This document shows, one piece after another, positions 14,996 through 23,677 of a stretch of 64,000 bases of DNA. The stretch covers positions 124,001 through 188,000 of the forward strand of contig NZ_JACHLY010000001.1 in NCBI RefSeq assembly GCF_014204715.1. The letters are read 5' to 3'. Position 1 is the first letter of the stretch. Every line of letters starts with the position of its first letter. Position numbers and translations under genes: made by a program. The notes beneath the pieces were generated by a model. The model saw only the letters and a list, made by a program, of their open reading frames with translations. It ran no database searches and had not been told where the DNA came from. The DNA comes from Streptomonospora salina (GTDB lineage Bacteria > Actinomycetota > Actinomycetes > Streptosporangiales > Streptosporangiaceae).

Positions 14996-15901
14996 TCAGG
15001 CCAGGTAGCGGACGTGCCGGCGCGCCACGGTGGCCAGTACCGCGTCGGGGTCGGCCGACCACACGTCGGCGTTGAAGATCTCCACCTCGATGTCGCCGGT
15101 ATATCCCGCCGCGTCCACGGCCCGGTGCAGCGCGGGGATGTCGGCGTGCCCGTCGCCGACCATGCCCCGGCCCAGCAGCGGGTCGGCCGGCAGCGGCAGC
15201 ACCCAGTCGCAGACCTGGAAGGCGGCGATGCGCTCGCCGGCGCGGGCGATCTCCCGGTGGAGGCGGGGGTCCCACCACACGTGGTAGGAGTCCACGACCA
15301 CGCCGACCTGGCCGACGGGGAAGCACTCGGCGACGTCCAGCGCCTGGCCCAGGGTCGACAGCACGGCCCGATCGGCGCAGAACATCGGGTGCAGGGCCTC
15401 CAGCGCCAGACACACGCCGCGCTCGGCGGCGTAGGGTGCGAGCTCGGCGATCGCCTCGGCCATGCGCTCGCGGGCGCCGACGAGGTCGCGGTCGCCGTCG
15501 GGCAGTCCGCCGACCACCACCACCAGGCAGGGCGCGCCGAGCTCGGCGGCCTCGTCGAGGGCCCGGCGGTTGTCCTCCAGCGCCGGGGTGCGGTCGCAGC
15601 CGGTGAGGAAACCGCCGCGGCAGTAGGAGGACACCCGCAGCCCGGACTCGCGCACCAGCCGGGCCGAGCGTGCGATGCCGGCCTCGGCGGCGTGCTCGCG
15701 CCACAGTCCGACGGAGCCGATGCCCGCGCGCAGGCAGCCGTCGACGGCCTCGGGCAGGCTCCACTCGTTGACGGTCTTCTGGTTGATCGACAGCCGGGCC
15801 AGTCGCGGGTCTCCGGGCTCCGGCGCGTCCCCCGCGGGCGCACCGGAGGGGACGTCGACGGCCGTAGGCGCGGCCGGACCGCCGTGCGCTCGTGCCGCCA
15901 T
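14996..15901 (-). CDS. Sugar phosphate isomerase/epimerase (TIM barrel)
   Basis: 301 residues of the AP-endonuclease-2-like xylose-isomerase TIM-barrel family. Recognisable stretches are LSINQKTVNEWSLPEAVDG, CLALEALHPMFCADRAVLST (catalytic Glu/His region), VVVDSYHVWWDPRLHREI and DIEVEIFNADVWSADPD near the end. These enzymes isomerise or epimerise sugars or inositol derivatives with a divalent metal. The ATG shares one base with the stop of the DUF993 gene (TGATG), so translation is coupled. It is last in the three-gene leftward operon starting at 18227. Confidence 0.82.
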   Translation of the reverse strand: MAARAHGGPAAPTAVDVPSGAPAGDAPEPGDPRLARLSINQKTVNEWSLPEAVDGCLRAGIGSVGLWREHAAEAGIARSARLVRESGLRVSSYCRGGFLTGCDRTPALEDNRRALDEAAELGAPCLVVVVGGLPDGDRDLVGARERMAEAIAELAPYAAERGVCLALEALHPMFCADRAVLSTLGQALDVAECFPVGQVGVVVDSYHVWWDPRLHREIARAGERIAAFQVCDWVLPLPADPLLGRGMVGDGHADIPALHRAVDAAGYTGDIEVEIFNADVWSADPDAVLATVARRHVRYLA

Positions 15902-17073
15902 CACCGCACCCCCGAGATCTCCAGCAGGCCGCGCATCCGGGCGACCGCCAGGTCGGGGTCGGTGAGGACCCCGGCGGCGTCGGCCAGACGCAGCGCCTCC
16001 GACAGGTGCACCAGGTCGCGGGCGCTGTGCAGGCCCCCGACCATGGTGAAGCCGGGCTGGTGCCCGTTGAGCCAGCTCAAGAACGCGATCCCGGTCTTGT
16101 AGTAGTACGTGGGAGCGGCGAAGATGTGGCGGGCCAGCGGGACCGTGGGCTCCAGCAGCGCGCGGTAACCCGCGGTGTCGCCGGCGTCCAGCGCACGCAG
16201 CGCCGCCGCGGCGGCCGGGGCGATGGCGGCGAAGATACCGAGCAGGGCGTGGGAGTGGCCGCCGGCGTCGCCTTCGATGAGCTCGGGATAGTTGAAGTCG
16301 TCGCCGGTGTAGAGCCGAACGCCCGCCGGCAGGCGTTCGCGCAGCCGCACCTCCAGCGCGGCGTCCAGCAGCGACACCTTGATCCCGTCGATGCGGGAGG
16401 CGTGCTCGGCGATGATTCCGGCGACCGTGTCGATCGCTTCGGCCGGATCGTCGTGGCCCCAGTAGCCGGCCAGCGCCGGATCGAAGGCGGTGCCCAGCCA
16501 GTGCAGAATGACGGGGCCGCGTACCTGCCGCAGCAGCCGTCCGTACACGGCGGCGTAGTCGGCGGGGCCGCGGGCGCAGGCGGCCAGGTGCCGGCTGGCC
16601 ATCAGCACGGGGATGGCACCGGCGCCCTCGACGGTCTCCAGCTGTTCGGTATAGGCGGCCTCGACCTCCGTGAGCGTCGTCCCCGCGCCGGGTTCGAGGT
16701 GGTCGGTGCCGGCGCCGCAGCACACGGCGGCGCCGCGGGACGCGGCCTCGGCCGCGCTGCGGCGGATCAGCTCGGCCGTGGCGGGCCAGTCCAGACCCAT
16801 GCCGCGCTGGGCGGTGTCCATGGCGTCGGCCACGCCCAGGCCCAGGTCCCACAGGTGGTGCCGGAAGGCCATGGTGGCTTCCCAGTCGAGGCGGGCGGGG
16901 GCGCCGATGGCGTTGCCGGCCAGCGGGTCGGCAACGACGTGGGCCGCTGCGTAGGCGGTGCGCGACCCGGGCGGCGGGGCGTCGGCGGCCGCGGGGGCCG
17001 GCGGTGCGCCGCGGGGGGTGAATCCGTTCAGCCGGCCGTCGGCGGTCGGCAGCATCAGTGTCGGGCCGCTCAC
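15901..17073 (-). CDS. DUF993 family protein (dihydrodipicolinate synthase-like)
   Basis: 390 residues, in the DUF993 family that resembles the DHDPS/NAL aldolase TIM barrel. Stretches such as DWEATMAFRHHLWDLGLGVADAMDTAQRG, the HWLGTAFDPALAGYWG segment and IDGIKVSLLD (a lysine in the usual Schiff-base strand) fit. It probably cleaves or forms a keto-acid-type intermediate in sugar breakdown, but no activity is proven for the family. Its GTG start overlaps the stop of the upstream oxidoreductase by four bases (GTGA). It is the middle gene of the LacI-controlled operon. Confidence 0.8.
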   Translation of the reverse strand: MSGPTLMLPTADGRLNGFTPRGAPPAPAAADAPPPGSRTAYAAAHVVADPLAGNAIGAPARLDWEATMAFRHHLWDLGLGVADAMDTAQRGMGLDWPATAELIRRSAAEAASRGAAVCCGAGTDHLEPGAGTTLTEVEAAYTEQLETVEGAGAIPVLMASRHLAACARGPADYAAVYGRLLRQVRGPVILHWLGTAFDPALAGYWGHDDPAEAIDTVAGIIAEHASRIDGIKVSLLDAALEVRLRERLPAGVRLYTGDDFNYPELIEGDAGGHSHALLGIFAAIAPAAAAALRALDAGDTAGYRALLEPTVPLARHIFAAPTYYYKTGIAFLSWLNGHQPGFTMVGGLHSARDLVHLSEALRLADAAGVLTDPDLAVARMRGLLEISGVR

Positions 17074-18227
17074 GGCAGATCCACCTCCTCCAGCTCGACG
17101 CGGTTGCCCGAGGCGGCCGAGCGCAGCCCGGCCTCGGCCAGGTGCAGGCCCCGCGCCCCCGAGAGCAGGTCGTAGGGGAAGGAGGTACCCGCGCACACGT
17201 GGGAGATGAACTGTTCCCACTGGGTGCGGAAGCCGTTGTCGAAGACGGCGTTGTCGGGGACCTGCTCCCACTGGTCGCGGTATCCGCCCTGGTCGGAGGG
17301 GGCGTCGGGGTCCCAGAACGCGCGGGGGGTGGCGACGCGGTGCTGGATGCGGCAGTCGCGCAGTCCGGCCACGGCGCTGCCCTCGGTACCGTCGACCTGG
17401 AACTCCACGAGTTCGTCGCGGTCGACCCGCACGCACCAGGAGGAGTTGATCTGGGCGGTGATGCCGCCTTCGAGCTCGAAGACGGCGTAGGCGGCGTCTT
17501 CGGCGGTGGCGGCGTAGGGGCTGCCGCCTTCGTCCCAGCGCCGGGCGATGTGGGTGGCGGTGGTGGCGTTGACCGCGCGCACCGGGGCGAAGAGCTGCTC
17601 CAGGATGTAGTGCCAGTGCGGGAACATGTCCAGCACGATGCCGCCGCCGTCCTCGGCGCGGTAGTTCCAGCTGGGCCGCTGGGGCTCCTGCCAGCCGCCT
17701 TCGAAGACCCAGTAGCCGAACTCGCCGCGGATGGACAGCACCCGGCCGAAGAAGCCGCTTTCCAGCAGCCGGCGCAGTTTGAGCAGGCCGGGCAGGAACA
17801 GCTTGTCCTGCACGACGCCGTTGCACACTCCGGCGTCGCGGGCGAGCTTGGCCAGCTCCAGTGCCGCGCTGAGCGTGGAGGCGGTGGGTTTTTCGGTGTA
17901 GATGTGCTTGCCGGCCGCGATCGCCGAGCGCAGCGCCTCCTCGCGGGCGCTGGTGATCTGGGCGTCGAAGTAGGCTTCGATGCCGGGGTCGGACAGCACG
18001 GTGTCGAGGTCGGTGCTCCACCGCTCGACGCCGTTGGCTTCGGCGATGCGCCGGAGCTTGTCCGCGGACCGGCCCACGAGGACGGGCTCGGGCACCACCC
18101 GTGATCCGTCGGGGAGCTCGACTCCGCCGGCCTTCCTGATCGCCAGCACCGACCGCGTCAAATGCTGTCGGTAGCCCATGCGGCCGGTGACGCCGTTCAT
18201 GGCGACGGCCAGCACCCGATCTTGCAT
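17070..18227 (-). CDS. Gfo/Idh/MocA-family oxidoreductase
   Basis: 385 residues. The N-terminal region (VLAVAMNGVTGRMGYRQHL) carries a dinucleotide-binding loop, followed by the family signature YTEKPTASTL (about 110-120) and a C-terminal substrate domain with DGGGIVLDMFPHWHYILEQLF. It likely oxidises a sugar derivative before DUF993 and the isomerase act. First gene of the leftward operon; the operator with the AAGCGCTT core lies 22-40 bases upstream of the ATG. Confidence 0.85.
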   Translation of the reverse strand: MQDRVLAVAMNGVTGRMGYRQHLTRSVLAIRKAGGVELPDGSRVVPEPVLVGRSADKLRRIAEANGVERWSTDLDTVLSDPGIEAYFDAQITSAREEALRSAIAAGKHIYTEKPTASTLSAALELAKLARDAGVCNGVVQDKLFLPGLLKLRRLLESGFFGRVLSIRGEFGYWVFEGGWQEPQRPSWNYRAEDGGGIVLDMFPHWHYILEQLFAPVRAVNATTATHIARRWDEGGSPYAATAEDAAYAVFELEGGITAQINSSWCVRVDRDELVEFQVDGTEGSAVAGLRDCRIQHRVATPRAFWDPDAPSDQGGYRDQWEQVPDNAVFDNGFRTQWEQFISHVCAGTSFPYDLLSGARGLHLAEAGLRSAASGNRVELEEVDLP

Positions 18228-18248
18228 GCGTCGTCCTATCACTCGATT

Positions 18249-18274
18249 GAGAAAGCGCTTTCCAACGTACTTTA
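18249..18274 (-). promoter_or_regulatory. Promoter and LacI operator of the leftward sugar operon
   Basis: On the minus strand TAAAGT (18274-18269) is a good -10, placing transcription start near 18262, inside the operator TGGAAAGCGCTTTCTC (18264-18249). The operator matches the TGGCAAGCGCTTTCCA copies at 13 of 16 positions. The -35 is poor. Confidence 0.65.
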
Positions 18275-18405
18275 ACCTGCTTTCCGACGCCAGAGGCGTA
18301 TCCGCGCACGGTGCCGGCCGCCCCGACGCCCCGACGGCGCCGATCCGGCCGGGCGCACGCCGATCGCACGGCGGAAAACCCGCCGGTGACCTGCCCGACA
18401 CTAAA

Positions 18406-18420
18406 GGAAGGCGCTTACCA
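18406..18420. promoter_or_regulatory. Weak auxiliary LacI operator
   Basis: GGAAGGCGCTTACCA resembles the AAGCGCTT-centred operators with a degraded half. It lies about 157 bp from the main operator at 18249, a spacing that could support looping. Confidence 0.3.
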
Positions 18421-18428
18421 TAGCCCTC

Positions 18429-18466
18429 GCGGGGCCCGCGCGGCGCGACCGCCGCGCGGGCCCCGC
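18429..18466 (-). terminator. 17-bp perfect hairpin after the Rv3235-like gene
   Basis: Arms 18429-18445 and 18450-18466 are perfectly complementary over 17 bp with a 4-base loop, 8 bases beyond the stop of the Rv3235-like gene. A strong intrinsic terminator without a U-tract. Confidence 0.75.
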
Positions 18467-18473
18467 CGGCCGG

Positions 18474-18983
18474 TCAGCTCCCGGCCGTCGAGCACACGTC
18501 GGTTTCGATGTGCGTGCACAGCCAAGCGTGCTGGGCATAAGCCACGCGCAGCGCGAGCGCACGGCAGCGCGCACCGCAGTCGACCACCGCAGTCAGCTCG
18601 GCGACGTCGGGCGCGGGTGTGCGCAGCACCGTCCGCCGCAAGCGGGGGCTGTAGGCGCCCGCGTAGCAGCCGGCGCGGCGCAGCAGCAGCGCATAGGCGC
18701 GCCGCCCCAGCAGCGGCCGGACCTGGTGGACCGGCCGCTGCCCCGCCAGCACCTCGGCCAGGATCTGGGCGAAGCGCGACAGCTGCTGAGGGCTGCGGCG
18801 GTGCGGATAGGCCACCGGGTGCGAGCGTGCGGGACCGCGCCCGGGACGCGGCCGGCGGGTCGGGGCGTTCGGGGAGCGGCGCGCCGGCGGGTGCGAACCG
18901 CCGGTGCGGTCGACGGGCGGGGCCGGTGGGCCGGCGGGTGTGGAGGCGTGGGCGGAGGCGGTGTGGAGCTGGTGACCTGCCAA
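18474..18983 (-). CDS. Rv3235-family protein
   Basis: 169 residues if it starts at TTG 18983, which has GGAAGGG eight bases upstream; there is no ATG or GTG with a better site. A Pro/Arg-rich N-terminal half is followed by the family core (QQLSRFAQILAEVLAGQRPVHQV and GRRAYALLLRRAG). The C-terminal part has several cysteines. The family has no known function and in many actinobacteria sits beside secA, which is not seen here. A 17-bp terminator hairpin follows the gene, supporting that it is a genuine transcription unit. Confidence 0.65.
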   Translation of the reverse strand: MAGHQLHTASAHASTPAGPPAPPVDRTGGSHPPARRSPNAPTRRPRPGRGPARSHPVAYPHRRSPQQLSRFAQILAEVLAGQRPVHQVRPLLGRRAYALLLRRAGCYAGAYSPRLRRTVLRTPAPDVAELTAVVDCGARCRALALRVAYAQHAWLCTHIETDVCSTAGS

Positions 18984-19208
18984 GGCTGCGTCCCTTCCGC
19001 GACGGATGCGGTCTCTTCCGCGGGCGCCGGGCGCCCGCGGAGGCGGCGGAGCCGGCGCGGCGCCGATCCGCCTCCCACTCAGAGCGCCCGGCACCGCCGC
19101 GATGCCACCTGGAATTCCAGGTTTCTCGCGCCGGTTCCGGGGCCGGCGCCCGCGCGGCCCTGGCCCGGGGCGTGGTCCCGGAACCCGGCAGCGGGCATAC
19201 TGCTGGCT

Positions 19209-20024
19209 GTGACACACCGGTACCTCGACACACCCGCCCCCATCGCGCTGGCCCACCGCGGCGGCCGGCTCACCGACGCCTCCGGTGCCGTGGACACGTC
19301 GCTGGAGAACACCGCCGTCGCCTTCCAGCACGCCGTGGACCTGGGCTACCGGTACCTGGAGACCGACGTGCACGCCACAGCCGACGGCGTGCTGATGGCC
19401 TTCCACGACACCACGCTGGACCGGGCCACCGACCGCAGCGGCCGCATCGCCGACCTGCCCTACGCCGAGGCCGCCCGAGCGCGCGTCGCCGGGCGCGAGC
19501 CCATCCCGCTGCTGGAGGACCTGCTGGGTGCCTGGCCCCACGTGCGGCTCAACGTCGACATCAAAAGCGACGCGGCCGTGGCCCCGCTGGTGCGGACCCT
19601 GCGCCGCACCGCGGCCTGGGACCGCGTGTGCGTGGGCTCCTTCGACCAGCGGCGGGTGAACCGCGCCCGCCGGCTGTTCGACCGCCCGGTGGCCACCTCG
19701 TGCGGTCCGGTCGAGGTCGCCCGGCTACGCGCCGCCTCCTTCGCCGCACCGCTGCGCCCGCTGGCGCCGACGGTCCCGGTCTGCGCGCAGATTCCCCTCA
19801 GCCACAGCTCGATCCCGCTGGTCAGCAGCGATGTGATCGCCACGGCCCATCGCCTCGGGCTGCAGGTGCACGTGTGGACCATCAACGACACCGGCGTGAT
19901 GGAACGGCTGCTGGACGCCGGCGTCGACGGCATCGTCACCGACGACACCGAGGGTCTGCGCCGCGTGCTGCGCCGTCGCGGCGCCTGGCAGGATTCCGGC
20001 GGCGACCCGGTCGCCGACCGGTAG
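19209..20024 (+). CDS. Glycerophosphodiester phosphodiesterase
   Basis: 271 residues, GDPD family. The catalytic motifs are intact: ALAHRGG near residue 14, SLENT, ETDVHATADGVLMAFHDTTLDRAT and a C-terminal VHVWTINDTGVMERLLDAGVDGIVTDD. It hydrolyses glycerophosphodiesters to glycerol-3-phosphate and an alcohol. No signal peptide is seen. A CATACT hexamer (19196-19201) seven bases before the GTG, with no ribosome site, suggests leaderless translation. The MFS gene follows 38 bp downstream. Confidence 0.87.
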   Translation: MTHRYLDTPAPIALAHRGGRLTDASGAVDTSLENTAVAFQHAVDLGYRYLETDVHATADGVLMAFHDTTLDRATDRSGRIADLPYAEAARARVAGREPIPLLEDLLGAWPHVRLNVDIKSDAAVAPLVRTLRRTAAWDRVCVGSFDQRRVNRARRLFDRPVATSCGPVEVARLRAASFAAPLRPLAPTVPVCAQIPLSHSSIPLVSSDVIATAHRLGLQVHVWTINDTGVMERLLDAGVDGIVTDDTEGLRRVLRRRGAWQDSGGDPVADR

Positions 20025-20062
20025 CCGCCCCCACCGCCCCGCCCCCGGACAAGGATCCGACC

Positions 20063-21475
20063 ATGGCCACCACTCCCCCTCCCCCGGCTTCCCCGCCGCC
20101 CGGCGCGGCACCCGGCCCGCCCTCCGCCACGGGACGCGAGCGCCGCGCCTGGTACTTCTACGACTGGGCGAACTCGGTCTTCTTCACGTCGGTCATTTCG
20201 GTCTTCTTCGGTCCGTACCTGACTACTCTGGCCCAGAACGCCGCCGGCCCCGGAGGCCGGATCAGCGTGCTGGGCTGGATGATCGACCCCACCGCGCTCT
20301 ACCCCTACGCGACCTCGCTGTCGGTACTGCTGCAGCTGGTGGCACTGCCCGCCGTGGGGGCGATCGCCGACTACACCGGACGCAAGCGCGAGCTGATGGG
20401 CGTGCTGGCCTACATCGGGGCCTTCGCCACGATGGGCCTGTACTTCGTCGACGGCACCGAGTACCTGCTGGGCGCCGGCCTGTTCGTGCTGGCCAACCTC
20501 GTCCTGGGCGCGTCGGTCGTGGTCTACAACTCCTTCCTTCCGGACTTGGCCGCGCCCGACGAGCGCGACACCGTCTCTTCGCGCGGCTGGGCGCTGGGCT
20601 ACCTCGGCGGCGCGCTGCTGCTGAGCCTGCACCTGGTGCTCTACCTCTTCCACGGGGCGTTCGGCCTGGAGCAGGGCCACGCCGTGCGCATCGCCATGGC
20701 GTCGGCGGGCGTGTGGTGGGCGGTGTTCACCCTGATCCCGCTGACGCGGCTGCGCAACCGCTACCGCGGCAGCGTGCTGACGGGCACCCGGCCCGCCGAA
20801 CCGGGCCGGGCCACCACTTCCCGCATGGTGACCGGCAGCTTCGTCCAGCTCTGGCACACCGTGCGCAGTCTGCGCGCCTACCCCCGGACACTGCTGTTCC
20901 TGGTGGCCTACATCCTGTTCAACGACGGCATCCAGACCGTGATCGCGTTCGCGGCGACCTTCGCCGACCAGGCGCTGGGCCTGGGCCAGGAAGTGCAGAT
21001 CGGCGCCATCCTGATGGTGCAGTTCGTGGCCTTCGGCGGTGCGCTGGCGGTGGGCGCGATCGGGCGCCGGCTGGGCACCAAGCGCACGATCCTGGGCAGC
21101 CTGGTCGTATGGACGGCGGTGGTGGCCGTGGCGCCGCTGCTGAGCGAGGGATCGGCGGTGCAGTTCTTCATCCTGGCGTTCTTCATCGCCATCGTGCTGG
21201 GCGGCACCCAGGCGCTGTCGCGGTCGCTGTTCTCCCACCTGGTCCCGGCCGGCAAGGAGGCCGAGTATTTCGGCCTCTACGAGATCAGCGACAAGGGGTC
21301 GGCGTTTCTGGGGTCGCTGGCGCTGGGGGTGGCGCTGGACGCCACCGGCGGCGACTACCGGCTGGCGATCCTGTCACTGGTGGTGTTCTTCGTCCTGGGC
21401 TTCGCGGTCCTGGCTTCGCTGGGTGTATCCCGCGGCATCCGCGACGCCGGCAACACCGTGCCCGACGCCGTCTAG
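20063..21475 (+). CDS. MFS transporter, UMF1/Atg22-like family
   Basis: 470 residues with a Pro-rich cytoplasmic leader and about 12 hydrophobic helices. The signature FYDWANSVFFTSVISVFFGPYL at the first helix is typical of the Atg22-like UMF1 family, whose yeast member exports amino acids from the vacuole; bacterial substrates are not established. The conserved loop DYTGRKRELMG and GGTQALSRSLFSHLVP are present. It is probably co-transcribed with the GDPD gene. Confidence 0.85.
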   Translation: MATTPPPPASPPPGAAPGPPSATGRERRAWYFYDWANSVFFTSVISVFFGPYLTTLAQNAAGPGGRISVLGWMIDPTALYPYATSLSVLLQLVALPAVGAIADYTGRKRELMGVLAYIGAFATMGLYFVDGTEYLLGAGLFVLANLVLGASVVVYNSFLPDLAAPDERDTVSSRGWALGYLGGALLLSLHLVLYLFHGAFGLEQGHAVRIAMASAGVWWAVFTLIPLTRLRNRYRGSVLTGTRPAEPGRATTSRMVTGSFVQLWHTVRSLRAYPRTLLFLVAYILFNDGIQTVIAFAATFADQALGLGQEVQIGAILMVQFVAFGGALAVGAIGRRLGTKRTILGSLVVWTAVVAVAPLLSEGSAVQFFILAFFIAIVLGGTQALSRSLFSHLVPAGKEAEYFGLYEISDKGSAFLGSLALGVALDATGGDYRLAILSLVVFFVLGFAVLASLGVSRGIRDAGNTVPDAV

Positions 21476-21513
21476 AACCGCCGAGAACCCGGCCGGGGAC
21501 GGGTCGCGTGTGC

Positions 21514-21568
21514 GGCGCGGACGGGTGTCCGCCCGCGCCGCCCGGACCGGCCCGGCCCCGGCCGGTCC
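21514..21568. terminator. Paired hairpins in a convergent gap
   Basis: Two hairpins fill the 92-bp gap between the MFS gene and the convergent peptidase gene. One is an imperfect 7+3-bp stem at 21514-21539. The other is a 9-bp perfect stem, GGACCGGCC with GGCCGGTCC, at 21544-21568, whose last base is already in the peptidase stop codon. Confidence 0.6.
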
Positions 21569-23007
21569 TACCGGAATCCGCGCTCGACCCGCTCCCGGCG
21601 CTCGCCGGCGTCGTCGAGTTCGGGCACCCGGTCGGCCATAGTGGCGGGCTCGTCGCCCACGCCGCTCCAGCGGCGCAGCGCCGCGGTGGCCGCCGAGCGG
21701 TCCTCGCCGGACAGCGCGGCGATGTCGGCGCCGTGGTTGGCACCCGGGGCGACGAAGCGCATGGTGTCACGCTTGCCGAGGACCCTGAAGGGCTCGGCGC
21801 CCCACGGGTCGTACTCGCCGTCGACGAAGAGCATGCGCTCGGACCGGTGGGTCACCCAGTGGTCGATGTCGGGCATGGCCCACCGGTCGAAGCGCGGGAC
21901 GTCCATGTCCTCGGGCAGGTAGCTGCCGGCCTGGAACAGGCCGGGGTAGCGCAGCAGGCCGTCGAGGTGGCGCGTGGGCACGCTCGGGGTCCCCAGCTGG
22001 GTGGCGGCCTGGAAGTAGTAGGGGATGTAGGGCTCGGTTCCCTGGTCGGTGTAGAAGGCGAACCCGGCGACCTCGTCGAGGAACGCCGCGATGTCGCCGG
22101 TGGAGGCCTCGGGCGCCGGCACGTCGGCGCAGGCCTCGGTGTGGGGCTGGTATTGCCAGAACGCCCAGGGGGTGTCGAGGACGAGCATCTCCAGGGCCTT
22201 GTCGGCGCTGCCGAGGGAGCGGTGGAAGGTCCAGCCGTTCTCCTCGGCCCGTCCCCTGTAGTGGTCCACGAGCTCGTCCCGCCGCTCCAGCGCCGCGCGC
22301 TGGAGGTCCTCCAGGCCCCGCCGGCACCGGGGGTCGTCGCCGACGGTGCGGAAGAACCGCCGGTAGGCGTGGTCCTCGTGGTCGAGGACGTCGTTGGGGG
22401 CGACGTAGGCGACGGTGCCGTCGACGTCGCCGGGGTAGAAGCGGCGGTGGTAGACCGAGGTCATGCCGCCCTTCGAGGCTCCGGTCGAGATCCACTCCCG
22501 CTCGTAGACGTCGTCGAGCGCCTCGACGAGGCGGTGGTGGTCGGCGGCGGCCTGGCGGATGTCCAGATCGTCCCAGTCGGCGGGGTCCGGGCGGGAGGGC
22601 TCGAAGAACCGCTGCTCGGTGGAGATCTGGTTGCCGTCGACGATGCGGGTGGGCTCGCTTCGGAAGGCGCCGAGGCCGACACCGTATCCGCTGGTGTGCA
22701 GTACGGTGGGCCGGTCGAGGCCGCGGTGCAGCAGGGTCAGGCGCTGTTCGAAGCTGTCGCCGCCGGGGGCGGCGTGGTCGGCGGGCTGCTCGTACCCCAG
22801 GACGAAGTAGCGGAATCCGGGTGCGGTGTCGGTCTCGTCGATGATGCGCAGGCCCGGTACTGCCTCGATCCGGTCGGTGATGTCGCCGGCGGCGGGAGCG
22901 GGGTCGGCGGCGGCCGGTGCCGCGGTCAGCAGCAGTGCGGTCGCGGTCAGCAGGGCTCCGGCGGCGCTGCGCCGGGACGGTTCCGTGTGCGGTTTTCGGG
23001 CGGTCAC
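21568..23007 (-). CDS. Secreted S37-type tripeptidyl aminopeptidase
   Basis: 479 residues from GTG 23007 (GGAGG upstream). A classical signal peptide covers residues about 1-35 (twin Arg, hydrophobic ALLTATALLLTAA, then APAAADPA). The catalytic nucleophile is likely Ser178 in GASKGG, and a C-terminal GANHGAD supplies the histidine. The sequence matches the Streptomyces PS-10/S37 peptidase family, which removes tripeptides from protein N-termini outside the cell. It is alone and convergent with the MFS gene; a TetR-like palindrome lies upstream. Confidence 0.82.
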   Translation of the reverse strand: MTARKPHTEPSRRSAAGALLTATALLLTAAPAAADPAPAAGDITDRIEAVPGLRIIDETDTAPGFRYFVLGYEQPADHAAPGGDSFEQRLTLLHRGLDRPTVLHTSGYGVGLGAFRSEPTRIVDGNQISTEQRFFEPSRPDPADWDDLDIRQAAADHHRLVEALDDVYEREWISTGASKGGMTSVYHRRFYPGDVDGTVAYVAPNDVLDHEDHAYRRFFRTVGDDPRCRRGLEDLQRAALERRDELVDHYRGRAEENGWTFHRSLGSADKALEMLVLDTPWAFWQYQPHTEACADVPAPEASTGDIAAFLDEVAGFAFYTDQGTEPYIPYYFQAATQLGTPSVPTRHLDGLLRYPGLFQAGSYLPEDMDVPRFDRWAMPDIDHWVTHRSERMLFVDGEYDPWGAEPFRVLGKRDTMRFVAPGANHGADIAALSGEDRSAATAALRRWSGVGDEPATMADRVPELDDAGERRERVERGFR

Positions 23008-23064
23008 CCGTCGAACCTCCTCGGTAGGGGGCCGCCCCGGCGGGGGTGGCGGGGCGGGTCGTTT

Positions 23065-23086
23065 ACCGACTGACCGATCATTCGGT
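23065..23086. promoter_or_regulatory. TetR-like operator candidate
   Basis: ACCGA-N12-TCGGT around TGACCGATCATTCGGT (positions 23071-23086) forms an imperfect 22-bp palindrome with 8 of 11 complementary pairs between the divergent peptidase and oxidoreductase genes. It is of the general TetR type; the regulator is not adjacent. Confidence 0.4.
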
Positions 23087-23237
23087 GCGCCGCGTCCGCA
23101 GTCAAGCGGTCGCCGCGTGTCGCGGGTCCCGGTGTGGCCGGGGCGGATCCGCCGCCGCGGATGGCTATGCTGGCCAGTCGGCCGAGACGACGACGGCGCC
23201 GCCGCCTCCGGGCGGTTCCGGCGCGGAAGGGGAGCAC

Positions 23238-23642
23238 ATGCTGTTCGGCAAGGAGCACGTCGAGCGCTACCGCGCGACCGACGGCGCGGAGGGCCACGAG
23301 TGGAACGGCACCACGGTGCTGCTGCTGACCACAACCGGACGCAATTCCGGCGAGCCGCGCACCACGCCGCTGATCTACCGGCCCGACGGCGGGGCCTACG
23401 TGGTCGTGGCCTCCAACGGCGGCGCACCCGACCACCCGCAGTGGTACAAGAACCTGCAGGCCGACCCGCAGGCGCGGGTGCAGGTCGGAGCCGAGGAGTT
23501 CGGCGCCCGGGCGCGCACCGCCGCCCCCGGGGAGAAGAGCCGGCTGTGGTCCTCCATGGCCGAGGTGTGGCCGCAGTACGACGAGTACCAGAAGAGCACC
23601 GACCGCGACATTCCGGTCGTGCTGCTGGAGCCCGTGTCCTGA
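23238..23642 (+). CDS. Deazaflavin-dependent nitroreductase-family oxidoreductase
   Basis: 134 residues, the length of the actinobacterial Ddn/FDOR-A-like family. The GTTVLLLTTTGRNSGEPRTTPLIY segment (phosphate-binding for F420-type cofactors) and the GGAPDHPQWYKNLQADP stretch are diagnostic. It likely uses reduced F420 to reduce an unsaturated or nitro compound; the physiological substrate is unknown. A strong GGAAGGGGAG ribosome site fixes the ATG. Confidence 0.87.
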   Translation: MLFGKEHVERYRATDGAEGHEWNGTTVLLLTTTGRNSGEPRTTPLIYRPDGGAYVVVASNGGAPDHPQWYKNLQADPQARVQVGAEEFGARARTAAPGEKSRLWSSMAEVWPQYDEYQKSTDRDIPVVLLEPVS

Positions 23643-23654
23643 CGTCCGCGCCGC

Positions 23655-23677
23655 GGCGGCCCACCCGGGCGGCCGCC
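23655..23677 (+). terminator. Hairpin after the FDOR gene
   Basis: GGCGGCC and GGCCGCC form a 7-bp stem with a 9-base loop, 13 bases after the stop codon. Confidence 0.5.
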
